Made by a program: the position numbers and the translations under genes. 64,000 bases of DNA. It comes from Alloprevotella sp. Lung230 (lineage in GTDB: Bacteria > Bacteroidota > Bacteroidia > Bacteroidales > Bacteroidaceae). Shown here one piece after another: positions 55,101 through 63,725 of the stretch. Numbering within the stretch: position 1 is the stretch's first letter; each line of letters opens with the position of its first letter. Under the pieces are notes generated by a model. That model saw only the letters and a program-made list of their open reading frames with translations. It was not told the origin of the DNA and ran no database searches. Location: the NCBI RefSeq assembly GCF_014385435.1, contig NZ_JACSUD010000012.1, forward strand, positions 21,482 to 85,481. The letters run 5' to 3'.

Positions 55101-56432
55101 TTACACCATGGGGAGTTGCTGTCCGTTGATTTTGCGATAGAGATCAAGCGCATAGACGTCGGTCATGCCCGAAAGGTAGTCGAGCACGGCCATGATGCGG
55201 GTGGAGAGTTCGGAGGAGTTGAGTTCGTATTGCGAAGACACTTGGCGGAGGAGAAGCCGCGAGTACTGCTTCTCGGGCGACTGAACGGCCTCGGTCATCA
55301 AGTCGAGGAGGGTGTAGATGATGTGGTAACCCGAGAGTTCGATGTCGGCCACTTCCTTCGACGAGTAAATGCGGCTTTTGGCCACGGCTTCGCAGGCGCG
55401 GTAGGCTTGGTTGAGACGTTCGGGCAGGCGGCGGATGAGTGTGCCTTCGAAGGTGCCGTTGAGAATGTCCTGCTCATGCTCCACGAACACTTGAACGCAA
55501 GCCCGCTCCAGCGCATTGATGACGCAGGAACGGAAGTAGACGATTTGGTCGCCGATGTCCGTATTTTCGGGATAGGCTTCTTGTAATGCTTTCTGTTCCT
55601 CGGGAGCGAAAAAGTTGAGGAAGAGTTGTATGGTTTGTTCGTCGGTGAGGATGCGCAGTTTGTGGGCATCCTCGATGTCCATGATTTCGTAGCAGATGTC
55701 GTCGGCGGCTTCCACGAGATAAACTAAGGGATGCCGGGCGTAGCGCAGTGGCTCGCCTTCCTGCGAAAGGCGTTTCACTCCGAGTTCATCAAAGATTTGG
55801 GCGAATTTATCCCGCTCGCTGTCGAAAAAGCCGAATTTGGGTTTGGTTGTAGCCGAATGGGAGGAGTAGGGGTATTTGACCACCGCGGCCAAAGTGGAAT
55901 AGGTCATCACAAATCCACCCCTCCGGCGACCGTTGAACTGGTGGGTGAGCAGGCGGAAGGTGTTGGCGTTGCCGTCAAATCGGGTGATGTCTTCCCAAAC
56001 GGCTTGGGGGAGGTCTTCTTCTAAGCGGAGGCCTTTTCCTTCCTTAAAAAAAGAGCGGATGGCGGCTTCGCCCGAATGGCCGAAAGGGGGGTTGCCCATA
56101 TCGTGTGCCAAACAGGCGGCGCTGACAATGGCGCTAATGCTTTCGGCAAACGTAGGGGGAAGGTCGGGATGGCGCGTCATCAGCTCCCGTCCGACATCGG
56201 CACCCAGCGAACGCCCCACACTCGACACTTCCAGCGAGTGGGTGAGGCGGTTGTGGACGAAGATGCTGCCTGGAAGCGGGAACACCTGCGTCTTGTTTTG
56301 CATACGTCGGAAAGGGGAGGAGAAGATGAGGCGATCGAAGTCGCGTTGAAATTCGGTGCGCTGCTCGGTGGCGAGTTTTGCGTTTCGCTCTTTGCCGAGG
56401 CGGACAGAGGAAATAAGTTGTGACCAGTTCAT
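55101..56432 (-). CDS. dgt: Deoxyguanosinetriphosphate triphosphohydrolase (HD domain)
   Basis: Hydrolyses dNTPs to nucleoside and triphosphate. The 443 residues show HD-domain metal residues: His60 in FVHNRLTHSLEVS, His110-Asp111 in CLAHDMGNPPFGHSGE, and a further Asp in YLVEAADDICYEIMD near 230. The N-terminus MNWSQLISSVRLG is the family's usual start. The -7 box lies only 5 nt before the ATG, so the transcript is probably leaderless or nearly so. Confidence 0.93.
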   Translation of the reverse strand: MNWSQLISSVRLGKERNAKLATEQRTEFQRDFDRLIFSSPFRRMQNKTQVFPLPGSIFVHNRLTHSLEVSSVGRSLGADVGRELMTRHPDLPPTFAESISAIVSAACLAHDMGNPPFGHSGEAAIRSFFKEGKGLRLEEDLPQAVWEDITRFDGNANTFRLLTHQFNGRRRGGFVMTYSTLAAVVKYPYSSHSATTKPKFGFFDSERDKFAQIFDELGVKRLSQEGEPLRYARHPLVYLVEAADDICYEIMDIEDAHKLRILTDEQTIQLFLNFFAPEEQKALQEAYPENTDIGDQIVYFRSCVINALERACVQVFVEHEQDILNGTFEGTLIRRLPERLNQAYRACEAVAKSRIYSSKEVADIELSGYHIIYTLLDLMTEAVQSPEKQYSRLLLRQVSSQYELNSSELSTRIMAVLDYLSGMTDVYALDLYRKINGQQLPMV

Positions 56433-56436
56433 ACTG

Positions 56437-56444
56437 CAAAAATA
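56437..56444 (-). promoter_or_regulatory. -7 box of dgt, abutting the start codon
   Basis: Minus strand TATTTTTG followed by CAGT and then the ATG. Transcription would begin at or within a few bases of the start codon. Confidence 0.45.
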
Positions 56445-56498
56445 ATCGTTTTAAGGAAAAACAAGGGCGAAATCGCTGACAATCTGCACATTTTTCTG

Positions 56499-56506
56499 TA
56501 ATTTTG
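56499..56506 (+). promoter_or_regulatory. -7 box of the dut operon
   Basis: TAATTTTG, 75 nt upstream of the ATG at 56581; divergent from dgt. Confidence 0.55.
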
Positions 56507-56580
56507 CCTTTCCATAAGGGTTCAGACGAGCCTTTTATTCCATTTCTCCTGTTTATCCGATTATCCGACACTGCCTGCTT

Positions 56581-57015
56581 ATGAAGATTTCCATTGTCAA
56601 TCACTCTCACCATCCGCTTCCGGAATACGCCACCCCGCTGAGTGCCGGCTTAGATTTGCGCGCCAACTTGGAGCAACCGGTCACGCTCGCTCCCCTCGAA
56701 CGTGCCCTCATTCCCACAGGACTGCGCATCGCGTTGCCCGAAGGCTGCGAGGCCCAGGTGCGGCCGCGTTCGGGATTGGCAGCCCGCCACGGCTTGACGT
56801 TGCTCAACAGCCCGGGGACGATTGATGCCGACTATCGTGGCGAAATCAGTGTGATCTTGGTCAATCTGAGCCATGAGCCTTTCGTGGTCAACGATGGCGA
56901 GCGCATCGCCCAGCTTGTTGTGGCGCGCCACGAGCAGGTGCAGTGGTCGCTTGTGGAGGAACTCGCCCCGACACAGAGAGGCGAAGGCGGGTTTGGACAT
57001 TCCGGAGTGAAATAG
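56581..57015 (+). CDS. dut: dUTP diphosphatase
   Basis: Trimeric dUTPase of 144 residues converting dUTP to dUMP. All five motifs are visible: [39 protein letters not shown] and the C-terminal [10 protein letters not shown] arm that closes the active site. The TPR lipoprotein gene starts 9 nt later. With dgt on the other strand the junction concentrates dNTP housekeeping enzymes. Confidence 0.97.
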   Translation: MKISIVNHSHHPLPEYATPLSAGLDLRANLEQPVTLAPLERALIPTGLRIALPEGCEAQVRPRSGLAARHGLTLLNSPGTIDADYRGEISVILVNLSHEPFVVNDGERIAQLVVARHEQVQWSLVEELAPTQRGEGGFGHSGVK

Positions 57016-57024
57016 ACCATAAAG

Positions 57025-58839
57025 ATGAAGCACAATCCTATTGTTTCGCTCCTTGCGCTGTTGAGCGTGCTGTGGGCCTCCCTCACGTTCGTCGGCTGCC
57101 GCGACTATGCGCGCAACTTCCGACCGCCGGTGGTGGAGGCCGGCACTTTCCGCGCTCGTGCGCTGCTCACGGTCGAACAGCGGCGCACTTTCGACAAATT
57201 CTATTTGGAAGCCCTCCGTCAAAAACTGAAAGGAAATGAAGATGCCGCGTTTGAACTGCTCAACCACGCCCTGACCATCAATCCCAACGCTTCTGAGGCG
57301 CTCTATGAGCAAAGCCAGTTGCTCTTGCAGCTCGATCTGCCGCAGGATAGCGACCTTGTGGCCAAAGGCGATGCCATGCTTCTCAAAGCCTATCAGCTCG
57401 AGCCTGAAAATCCTTTCATCCGCAAGTCGCTGGCGTTGCGCTGGATTGCGCAGAAGAAGTATGCCCGCGCTGCCCACATCTACGAGGAAATCACGGCTCA
57501 AAACCCGCAACCTGCCGACCTCAATCTTTTGGTCAATCTCCATGCCGCGGCCAACAATTTTCCGGCAGCTCTGGCTGCCCTCGACCGCCTCACAATCCTT
57601 GAGGGCAACAGCATCGAAATGGGGCTGCAACGCTTCAACCTCTACGATGCCATGGGCGACAAGACGCGCGCCTATCAGTCCATCATCCAACTCTGCGAGG
57701 AGCATCCCGACGATCTTTCGTTTCGCGTCATGCTCGGCGATCTCTATCTCAAAAACGGCTATGACGAACCGGCTCTCGCGGTCTACGGTGATGTGCTGAC
57801 CACCAACCCCGGCAACGCACAAGCCCGCCTCGCCCTCTTGCAGTATGACTACAAAATGGGTGTCGATACGCTCCATCAGCACTTCTCGCGATTGATGTGC
57901 GACACCACCATCTCCACGGCCGACAAGATCAAAACGCTCCAAACCTTCGCCAACGAGGCGCTGCAAGGACGTTTCGACAAGAAACGCTTGTTTCAGCATT
58001 TCCGCGAAGCCCTCTCCACCCCGCAGGACAGTCCGGACTTGGGCGAACTGACCATTGCTTACGCTCAAAGTGCAGGAGTGCCCAACGACTCGCTCGAAGC
58101 GGCGTTCCGCGCCGTGCTTGAGGCCGACCCTGAGCAGGAGCAAGCGCGCTTGCAGGTGCTCCGCTTTGCCCTCCTCCACCGCAACATCGCCGAGGCGGCG
58201 CAGCTCTGCCGAGACGGCATCGCCCTGCATCCGCATCAAGTGGTGTTCTACTACTACGGTGGCATTGCCCTGATTTCCCAGGAACAGCCCCTTGAAGCCA
58301 TCGCCTGGTTTCGCCAAGGAACACAACAACTCACGCCGGCAAATGATGCCGAAATCGCCTCCGAACTCTATGCCGCGCTGGGCGATGTGCTCTACCAGCA
58401 GGGACGCCACCACGAGGCTTTCACCGCGCTCGACAGCGCCCTGGTCTACAATCCGGAGAATGTGAATTGCCTCAACAATTTTGCCTACTATCTTTCGCTC
58501 TCTCGCACCCAACTCACCAAGGCGGCTGCGATGAGTGCCAAAGCCATTGGCATTGAGCCGGACAATCCCACCTATCTCGACACTCATGCCTGGGTGCTCT
58601 ATCGGCAACGCCGCTATCCCGAAGCGAAGCGTTACATCGACAAGGTGCTCGACAAAATTGAGGAAGCCGGTGCTCCCGCGCCGGAAGACGCCAACCTCTA
58701 CGACCATGCCGGCGACATCTACTTCCGCCTCCGAAAGCGCCGCGAAGCCATCGAACTCTGGCGCACGGCGCAGGATCTCGCCACCGATGCCAAACTCCTC
58801 CGCACTTTGCGGCGAAAAATTAAGAACAAACGCATTTAG
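57025..58839 (+). CDS. TPR-repeat lipoprotein
   Basis: The 604 residues have a lipoprotein signal with the lipobox ending at Cys25 (LTFVGCRD). About ten tetratricopeptide-like helix pairs follow (for example AFELLNHALTINPNASEALY, AHIYEEITAQNPQPADLNLL, HEAFTALDSALVYNPENVNC). It should scaffold other envelope proteins. The order dut-TPR-DUF4292-EnvC recurs in Bacteroidales, which supports joint work in the envelope, but a precise role is not known to me. Confidence 0.85.
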   Translation: MKHNPIVSLLALLSVLWASLTFVGCRDYARNFRPPVVEAGTFRARALLTVEQRRTFDKFYLEALRQKLKGNEDAAFELLNHALTINPNASEALYEQSQLLLQLDLPQDSDLVAKGDAMLLKAYQLEPENPFIRKSLALRWIAQKKYARAAHIYEEITAQNPQPADLNLLVNLHAAANNFPAALAALDRLTILEGNSIEMGLQRFNLYDAMGDKTRAYQSIIQLCEEHPDDLSFRVMLGDLYLKNGYDEPALAVYGDVLTTNPGNAQARLALLQYDYKMGVDTLHQHFSRLMCDTTISTADKIKTLQTFANEALQGRFDKKRLFQHFREALSTPQDSPDLGELTIAYAQSAGVPNDSLEAAFRAVLEADPEQEQARLQVLRFALLHRNIAEAAQLCRDGIALHPHQVVFYYYGGIALISQEQPLEAIAWFRQGTQQLTPANDAEIASELYAALGDVLYQQGRHHEAFTALDSALVYNPENVNCLNNFAYYLSLSRTQLTKAAAMSAKAIGIEPDNPTYLDTHAWVLYRQRRYPEAKRYIDKVLDKIEEAGAPAPEDANLYDHAGDIYFRLRKRREAIELWRTAQDLATDAKLLRTLRRKIKNKRI

Positions 58840-58860
58840 TATCCTTTTTAGAAACGAATT

Positions 58861-59514
58861 ATGAAAAAACTTCTTTTCCTCCTTCTCCTCCCGCTTCTGC
58901 TCGTTAGTTGCGGCATAATGCGTGGTACCGGCGATGCCTATCGTCCCGACGAACCACTCAGCATCACGGCTAAACTTTCGGCCAAAGTGGGTATCGACGA
59001 GGCCGGCCAAAGCGTGGGGGGCATCCTCCGCATGCGCCGCGACCACGTCATCCAACTTTCCCTGACCAAATTCGGCATCGAAGGTGCAAGGATTATCTTT
59101 ACCCCCGACAGCCTCTTTGTGATTGATCGCCTTCATAAGCGCTACGCTGCCAATACCTATGCTGCCTTTGTAGGACTTCTCCCCGACGCCCGACCACTGA
59201 CCTTCACTGATTTCCAAACTTTCTTTTGGAACGACCGCAACCGCAGTAGAGAAGAAGTGAGTACCACCGTCGGACTGATTTTCCCTCTCGAAATGCGCAT
59301 TAAACGCAGTAAAATCAAAACCATCGAAGGGCACAAGATTCCGCAGAACACTCATGTCGACCTCAACATCTTCGACAAAGAAGTCGATCTTGATCTCACT
59401 CTTTCTAAAGTGAAAATCAATTACAACTGGAACGCCCACACCACTATTCCCGAAGGCTATACTCCCATCGATACTGCAACGTTGGGCAAACTGCTCCGCA
59501 AAGCTCTCCAATAA
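58861..59514 (+). CDS. DUF4292 family lipoprotein
   Basis: The 217 residues begin MKKLLFLLLLPLLLVSCG, a lipobox with Cys at 17. The mature part is beta-rich (SAKVGIDEAGQSVGGILRMRRDHVIQLSLTKFGIEGARI, then IDRLHKRYAANTY). Its fold and size recall LolA/LolB-like lipoprotein carriers, and DUF4292 proteins have been proposed to be outer-membrane lipoproteins of that kind; this is inference. Placed 21 nt after the TPR gene and 11 nt before the EnvC-like gene. Confidence 0.8.
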   Translation: MKKLLFLLLLPLLLVSCGIMRGTGDAYRPDEPLSITAKLSAKVGIDEAGQSVGGILRMRRDHVIQLSLTKFGIEGARIIFTPDSLFVIDRLHKRYAANTYAAFVGLLPDARPLTFTDFQTFFWNDRNRSREEVSTTVGLIFPLEMRIKRSKIKTIEGHKIPQNTHVDLNIFDKEVDLDLTLSKVKINYNWNAHTTIPEGYTPIDTATLGKLLRKALQ

Positions 59515-59525
59515 ACTCCTTTCTC

Positions 59526-61067
59526 ATGCGCCTATTGCTCTCCCTTCTTCTCCTGCTTTTTTGTTCCTCGAGTACGCTCGTAGGGCAGTCGCGTCAGCCC
59601 CAAAAGAAAACGCGAACGGCACAAAGTACGCGTAAAACAGAGGTGGATAAACCGCGCAAAACGTCGGCTTCCTCTTCTCGTAAAGGGAAACAGAACAAGG
59701 GCAAACCGGCTGCGGGAAGCGCTCCATCGACGGCCGGCATCCGCAAACTGCAGACGGAGCAGGCGCATCTCAAGAAGCAAATCGAGGCTTCAAAGTCTGA
59801 ACTTTCCACAACGCGCAAGAATGTCCAATCTCAACTGGCCAACCTACAACTGCTCAACGGACAAATCTCCGACCAGCAGCGCGTCGTGGCCGGTATACAG
59901 CAGGAGGTCGACACCCTCACCCACAGCATCGGCCGGAAGGAGCAGGAACTGACCGCTCTCGAAGAGGAACTCCGCGTCTGTCAGCGCAACTATGCCCGCG
60001 GCATCCTCTACATGCACAAGAACCGCCTTGTGCACAACAAACTCATGTTTGTCTTTGCCGCACCCACTTTCCGACAAATGTACAAGCGCCTGCGCTACAT
60101 CCGTGCCTACACGCGTTACCAGCGTGCGCTCGGGACGCTCCTCCAAGAAAAGGAACAGGCCGTGCGCAACAAGCGCAACGAACTGGCCTCGGCACGCTCC
60201 TCCAAACACGTGCTGTTGGAACAGGGCAAGGTGCAGCAGACCCAACTTCAGACCCGCCAAAAGGAACAGCAAGGCGTGGTCAACCAGCTCAACCAACGGC
60301 AGCGGGAACTCCAAACCACCATTGCCCACCAACAGCAGCAGTACAACGCACTCAATGCCAAAATCGACCAACTCATTCAGGCGGAGATTTTGGCCGCCGA
60401 ACGTCGTCGCAAGGCCGAAGAGGAGCGCCGCCGCAAGGAGGAGCAGCGTCGCCAAGAGGCGGAGCGTGCCCGCGCGGCCGAACAAGCGGCTCGCAAGGCG
60501 GAGCAGGAACGCACTCGTCAGGAGTCGGCCCGCGGCAGCAAGAAGTCCGCGCGCGAGCACAGCACCGCCACGCCCGAACCGAAGCGTGAAGCAGCCCGTC
60601 CCACACCTCCTGCCGCTCCGCGCTTCAACGCCCCCGACAATACCGACCGCCGCCTGTCGGCCAACTTTGCCGCCAACCAAGGCCGCCTGCCGGTGCCCAT
60701 CACCGGCAGCTATACCATCTCCTGCCACTTCGGCGCCTACAATGTCGATGGCCTCAATGGGGTGCGTCTCGACAACAAGGGCATCAACCTCACCGCCCCC
60801 GCCGGTGCGCAAGCGCGCTGCATCTTCGATGGCGAGGTCACGGCCATCTTCCCCATGGGCGGTATGAGCAACATCATCGTGCGCCACGGTTCCTACATCT
60901 CTGTCTATTGCAACCTCTCCGGTGTCTCTGTGCGCCGCGGTCAGCAGGTGAGCACGCGCCAAATCCTCGGCACCGTGGCTCGCGATGCTTCCGGCCACTG
61001 TACCCTCCACTTCCAGTTGCGCCACGAGACGACCAAGCTCAACCCGGAGCGCTGGCTGGGGCGGTAG
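59526..61067 (+). CDS. EnvC-like protein with degenerate LytM (M23) domain
   Basis: The 513 residues begin with a signal peptide at 1-20, then a basic Lys/Arg/Ser linker. A long coiled coil follows at about 70-260 (TEQAHLKKQIEASKSELSTT and later), then an Arg/Glu/Ala-rich helix (RRKAEEERRRKEEQRRQEAE). The C-terminal LytM fold is at about 385-513 (GSYTISCHFGAY ... TLHFQLRHE). The first zinc-ligand motif HxGxD is replaced by NKGIN and the HxH by TLH, so it is likely non-catalytic and activates an amidase, as EnvC does at the division septum. Last gene of the dut cluster. Confidence 0.85.
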   Translation: MRLLLSLLLLLFCSSSTLVGQSRQPQKKTRTAQSTRKTEVDKPRKTSASSSRKGKQNKGKPAAGSAPSTAGIRKLQTEQAHLKKQIEASKSELSTTRKNVQSQLANLQLLNGQISDQQRVVAGIQQEVDTLTHSIGRKEQELTALEEELRVCQRNYARGILYMHKNRLVHNKLMFVFAAPTFRQMYKRLRYIRAYTRYQRALGTLLQEKEQAVRNKRNELASARSSKHVLLEQGKVQQTQLQTRQKEQQGVVNQLNQRQRELQTTIAHQQQQYNALNAKIDQLIQAEILAAERRRKAEEERRRKEEQRRQEAERARAAEQAARKAEQERTRQESARGSKKSAREHSTATPEPKREAARPTPPAAPRFNAPDNTDRRLSANFAANQGRLPVPITGSYTISCHFGAYNVDGLNGVRLDNKGINLTAPAGAQARCIFDGEVTAIFPMGGMSNIIVRHGSYISVYCNLSGVSVRRGQQVSTRQILGTVARDASGHCTLHFQLRHETTKLNPERWLGR

Positions 61068-61077
61068 TGCTTTTCCG

Positions 61078-61140
61078 GCCGATATTCGTCCATCAACCAT
61101 GATAGTTGAAAAAGCTCAGAGATAGAAAAATCTACCTCAG
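61078..61140. repeat. Dispersed element, copy 6, truncated by an IS end
   Basis: gatattcg, agctcagagatagaaaaatctacctcag match the left part of copies 3 and 5 (25150-25211, 44440-44495). The palindrome stops in its centre at ctacctcag, where the IS982-like end begins. The second half of the palindrome was not found in the window. Confidence 0.6.
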
Positions 61141-61141
61141 A

Positions 61142-61690
61142 ACCCCCAATTCGGTTTAAGGTCACCTCTTTTTTACTCAGCTTATAGTCCACAACGATTC
61201 TTTCGACCTTGTTGTAGGTAGAAGATTCATTGTTTCACGCAAGTAGGTTTAGAAAAGTGTGAGCTGCTTCACTTCTGCTTCTCCCTCCATCTCAAACTCC
61301 ATATTGATAGAGGGTCTTGTATCGTAGAAAGCATAAGCCGCCATCCCTGCCAAAAGATTAACAATAAAGTTTGAGATACTTCTGTGGCGGGTATGAACAA
61401 TCTGTGCCACGTTCTTGAGCATATCGTTAATGGTCTCGATAATGCTTCTTTTACGGAGCATGATTTTGTCGTGCACATCCATTAAGCGGTTCTTCATATT
61501 AGTGCGTATTTCCGTGACGATGTGAACTCCCCTATCGAAGAGGGAGGCAAAAAGTGATTGTGAAATATAACCTTTATCGGCATATAACTTCCCGTAACTT
61601 TGCTGATAAGTTTCATAGAGGATAGTCTTATCGTTATCTGTTTGGTTATCAACAATAAATACACGAAAAATAATCCTCTTTTTGAGCTTT
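61142..61690 (-). mobile_element. IS982-like insertion sequence remnant, end 1
   Basis: The outer end acccccaattcggtttaag (61142-61160) resembles an IS terminal repeat. It is followed by non-coding sequence and the 3' part of a transposase gene. The 5' half of the element is missing beyond about 61690. A second copy of the same end lies at 63561 in the same orientation. Confidence 0.6.
61249..61690 (-). pseudogene. IS982-family transposase, C-terminal fragment
   Basis: The minus frame reads VDNQTDNDKTILYETYQQ, then YGKLYADKGYISQSLF, GVHIVTEIRTNMKNRLMDVH and MLRKRSIIETINDMLKN. It ends VHTRHRSISNFIVNLLAGMA ... QLTLF with stop at 61249. GKLYADKGYIS and RKRSIIETIND are signatures of IS982 transposases, whose full length is near 300; only about 145 residues remain and no start is present. 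It is therefore inactive. Confidence 0.75.
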
Positions 61691-61752
61691 TGTTGAAACT
61701 ATTTTAAGGCAAAAAACAAGCCTTGCTTATCCCAAATTAGGATTATACAAAT

Positions 61753-63501
61753 ATGATTGTACACCATAAACTCTTCAGAATATTAGCGATTGTCTGTACA
61801 TTGTTGGGGGTTAACCCTATCGATATACAAGCTGATTCATACAAAGACCATTATAGTTTCTCTTTCTTTTCTGAAAACAATATAGGGAAAGAATGGCAAA
61901 CAGATCCTCAGCTTGAATTCCAAAATAAGGCCTTTCAAGCGACAAAGAATGGAGAGAAATTGCTTGCAATACTTAATCAGCCCAATAATCTCTATAGCAC
62001 ACTTCGATTTCGTATTCGTCAGCGCATTCTGCTCCCTAAGCAGGATTCCCGAAAAGCGCAAATGGTGGTCTATGCATCAGGTATCAATGTCTCAAAATTA
62101 CACATCAAACTTTCTTGTGTTGCGTCCGATGAAACGATACAGAGAACCGCTGAGACGCACTGGAACATTGACACAACGATGAATAAAATAACTTGCGAAA
62201 TTGATGTCAGCGATGCTCCAATGCTCGACTTGTGTCTATATGGTGAAGGTTTGAAAGATAAGGCTGCACGAGTATTGCTGCGACCAATGGACGTATTGAT
62301 TGATGGGGTTTCGATTGCTAACACTGAGGTACCAACTTTACCTGCTGTCACTATGCCTCAACTATATGATGCTCCTAATGGTTTGATTCCTTCTCAACAG
62401 TTGCCACCTCCTCCTGCGATTGTAGCTTTTGGAGAGTGTGTACACGGAAATTCTGCACTGAAGTCGGCAGTTTATAACAATATCTTAAACTTGATTCACC
62501 AAGGAAAATCTAGATTGATTTTGCTGGAGTATCCCATTGAAAAGTGTTTAGACCTCAATTACTACATTCATTCGGATAATTACAAGTTGTCCCAACTTGT
62601 AATCCCTACATACCAAGTTCTTATAGACAGCATAAAACAAATCAACAAGAGCCGTTCTCTTGAATCGAGGATAGAGGTTGTCGGTGCAGATATTAGCGCC
62701 TGGAACACGCCCAATGAAAACGGACTTCTTGATATAGCAGACTTCATCATTTCTCTTCCAGACTGGCGTACGCGAACCTCAATCTTTCCTTTTCTACGAG
62801 CTTTATTAAGTCAACAAGGAAAACAAGCACTTCACTTCTTAAGAGATAATCGAGCGACCTTTGACCAGTCGTTTTCTGCACTGCAAATCGCAATAATGGA
62901 GCGTTCCCTCGAATTGTATTGTCAATTGCCGTCAATCTATAATAAATTTGCCTATCGCGATTCGGTTATGGCAGAGAATGTATTGTGGGCAGCAGCTCTC
63001 TGTAAGAGTTCCTATCCAATTGTATTTGCGCACTCAAATCACGTCTCAAAGGGAAGTGACTACCCCAATATGTGTGATTTTCCTATGGGCTATTATTTAT
63101 CGAGACAACAGAAATTCATTTACCACCCCGTATCCTTTATCTTTAATACAGGGACGATAGGTGCTCTCCATAGAGGAGAATTCAAAAGTAGAATTGCTAC
63201 ACCTGCTCCTAATTATAGTTTTGAGCACCAACTCAGCAAAGTTGCACTCACTTCATCCTATCTCAACACCGACAAAGAACTCAATCAAATTGTTCAAACA
63301 CGCTTCGTCGGACTCCACCATTCAGATCAAAACTTCTATGAAACCAACCTCTACAAAAGGTTCTCTGGACTTGTATTTCTTAAGGAAGTAAATGGAGAAA
63401 CACCAGAATGTACTGAAGCTGGACTCCTCACAACATACAATAGACAGATTGAACTGAGAAAAGAAGCAGCTACGATAATCAATAGTTACCTCAAACGCTA
63501 A
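61753..63501 (+). CDS. Exported erythromycin-esterase-fold protein
   Basis: The 582 residues have an N-terminal signal-like segment (KLFRILAIVCTLLGVNP, about 7-27) and a beta-rich domain of unknown type (about 30-200). The C-terminal domain is of the erythromycin esterase superfamily: FGECVHGNSALK with Glu228 and His231, LILLEYP with Glu259, RDSVMAENVLWAAA near 405, and FAHSNHVS with His427 and His430. These match the ExxHG, second Glu and HxxH positions of Ere enzymes. The export signal and extra domain make macrolide resistance doubtful; relatives occur near Bacteroidetes peptide-export loci. Base composition is clearly more AT-rich than its neighbours and IS982-like ends flank it, which suggests acquisition. 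Confidence 0.75.
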   Translation: MIVHHKLFRILAIVCTLLGVNPIDIQADSYKDHYSFSFFSENNIGKEWQTDPQLEFQNKAFQATKNGEKLLAILNQPNNLYSTLRFRIRQRILLPKQDSRKAQMVVYASGINVSKLHIKLSCVASDETIQRTAETHWNIDTTMNKITCEIDVSDAPMLDLCLYGEGLKDKAARVLLRPMDVLIDGVSIANTEVPTLPAVTMPQLYDAPNGLIPSQQLPPPPAIVAFGECVHGNSALKSAVYNNILNLIHQGKSRLILLEYPIEKCLDLNYYIHSDNYKLSQLVIPTYQVLIDSIKQINKSRSLESRIEVVGADISAWNTPNENGLLDIADFIISLPDWRTRTSIFPFLRALLSQQGKQALHFLRDNRATFDQSFSALQIAIMERSLELYCQLPSIYNKFAYRDSVMAENVLWAAALCKSSYPIVFAHSNHVSKGSDYPNMCDFPMGYYLSRQQKFIYHPVSFIFNTGTIGALHRGEFKSRIATPAPNYSFEHQLSKVALTSSYLNTDKELNQIVQTRFVGLHHSDQNFYETNLYKRFSGLVFLKEVNGETPECTEAGLLTTYNRQIELRKEAATIINSYLKR

Positions 63502-63560
63502 ATTGAATGAAGCCCTATGCACTCAGTTGGGCATAGAATTCGAGCTAAATCTAGATATTA

Positions 63561-63725
63561 ACCCAAATTCGGTTTAAGCTCCTCTCACTTTTACTCAGAT
63601 TATAGTTCACAACAATTCTTTCGATCTAGTTTTAGACCGAAAATTCATTGTTTCACGCAGATAGGTTTAGAAAAGTGTGAGCTGATTTCTTGAGCATATC
63701 GTTGATGATCTCAATAATCTCAAAT
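63561..63725 (-). mobile_element. IS982-like remnant, end 2
   Basis: acccaaattcggtttaag (63561-63578) and the following ~115 nt match 61142-61265 with scattered changes (ttactcag, ttctttcga, ttcattgtttcacgca, aggtttagaaaagtgtgagctg). It then jumps across an internal deletion of about 155 bases to ttgagcatatcgttgatgat, which matches 61415. Clearly a decayed second copy. Confidence 0.65.

Noticed and set aside
56650..59511. 953-residue open frame on the minus strand across dut, TPR and DUF4292 genes
   Set aside because: It spans three real genes on the other strand, and its sequence mirrors their codons.
61753..63501. Macrolide resistance gene
   Set aside because: The esterase-like active site is present, but export signal, extra domain and distance from known Ere enzymes do not support resistance as function.
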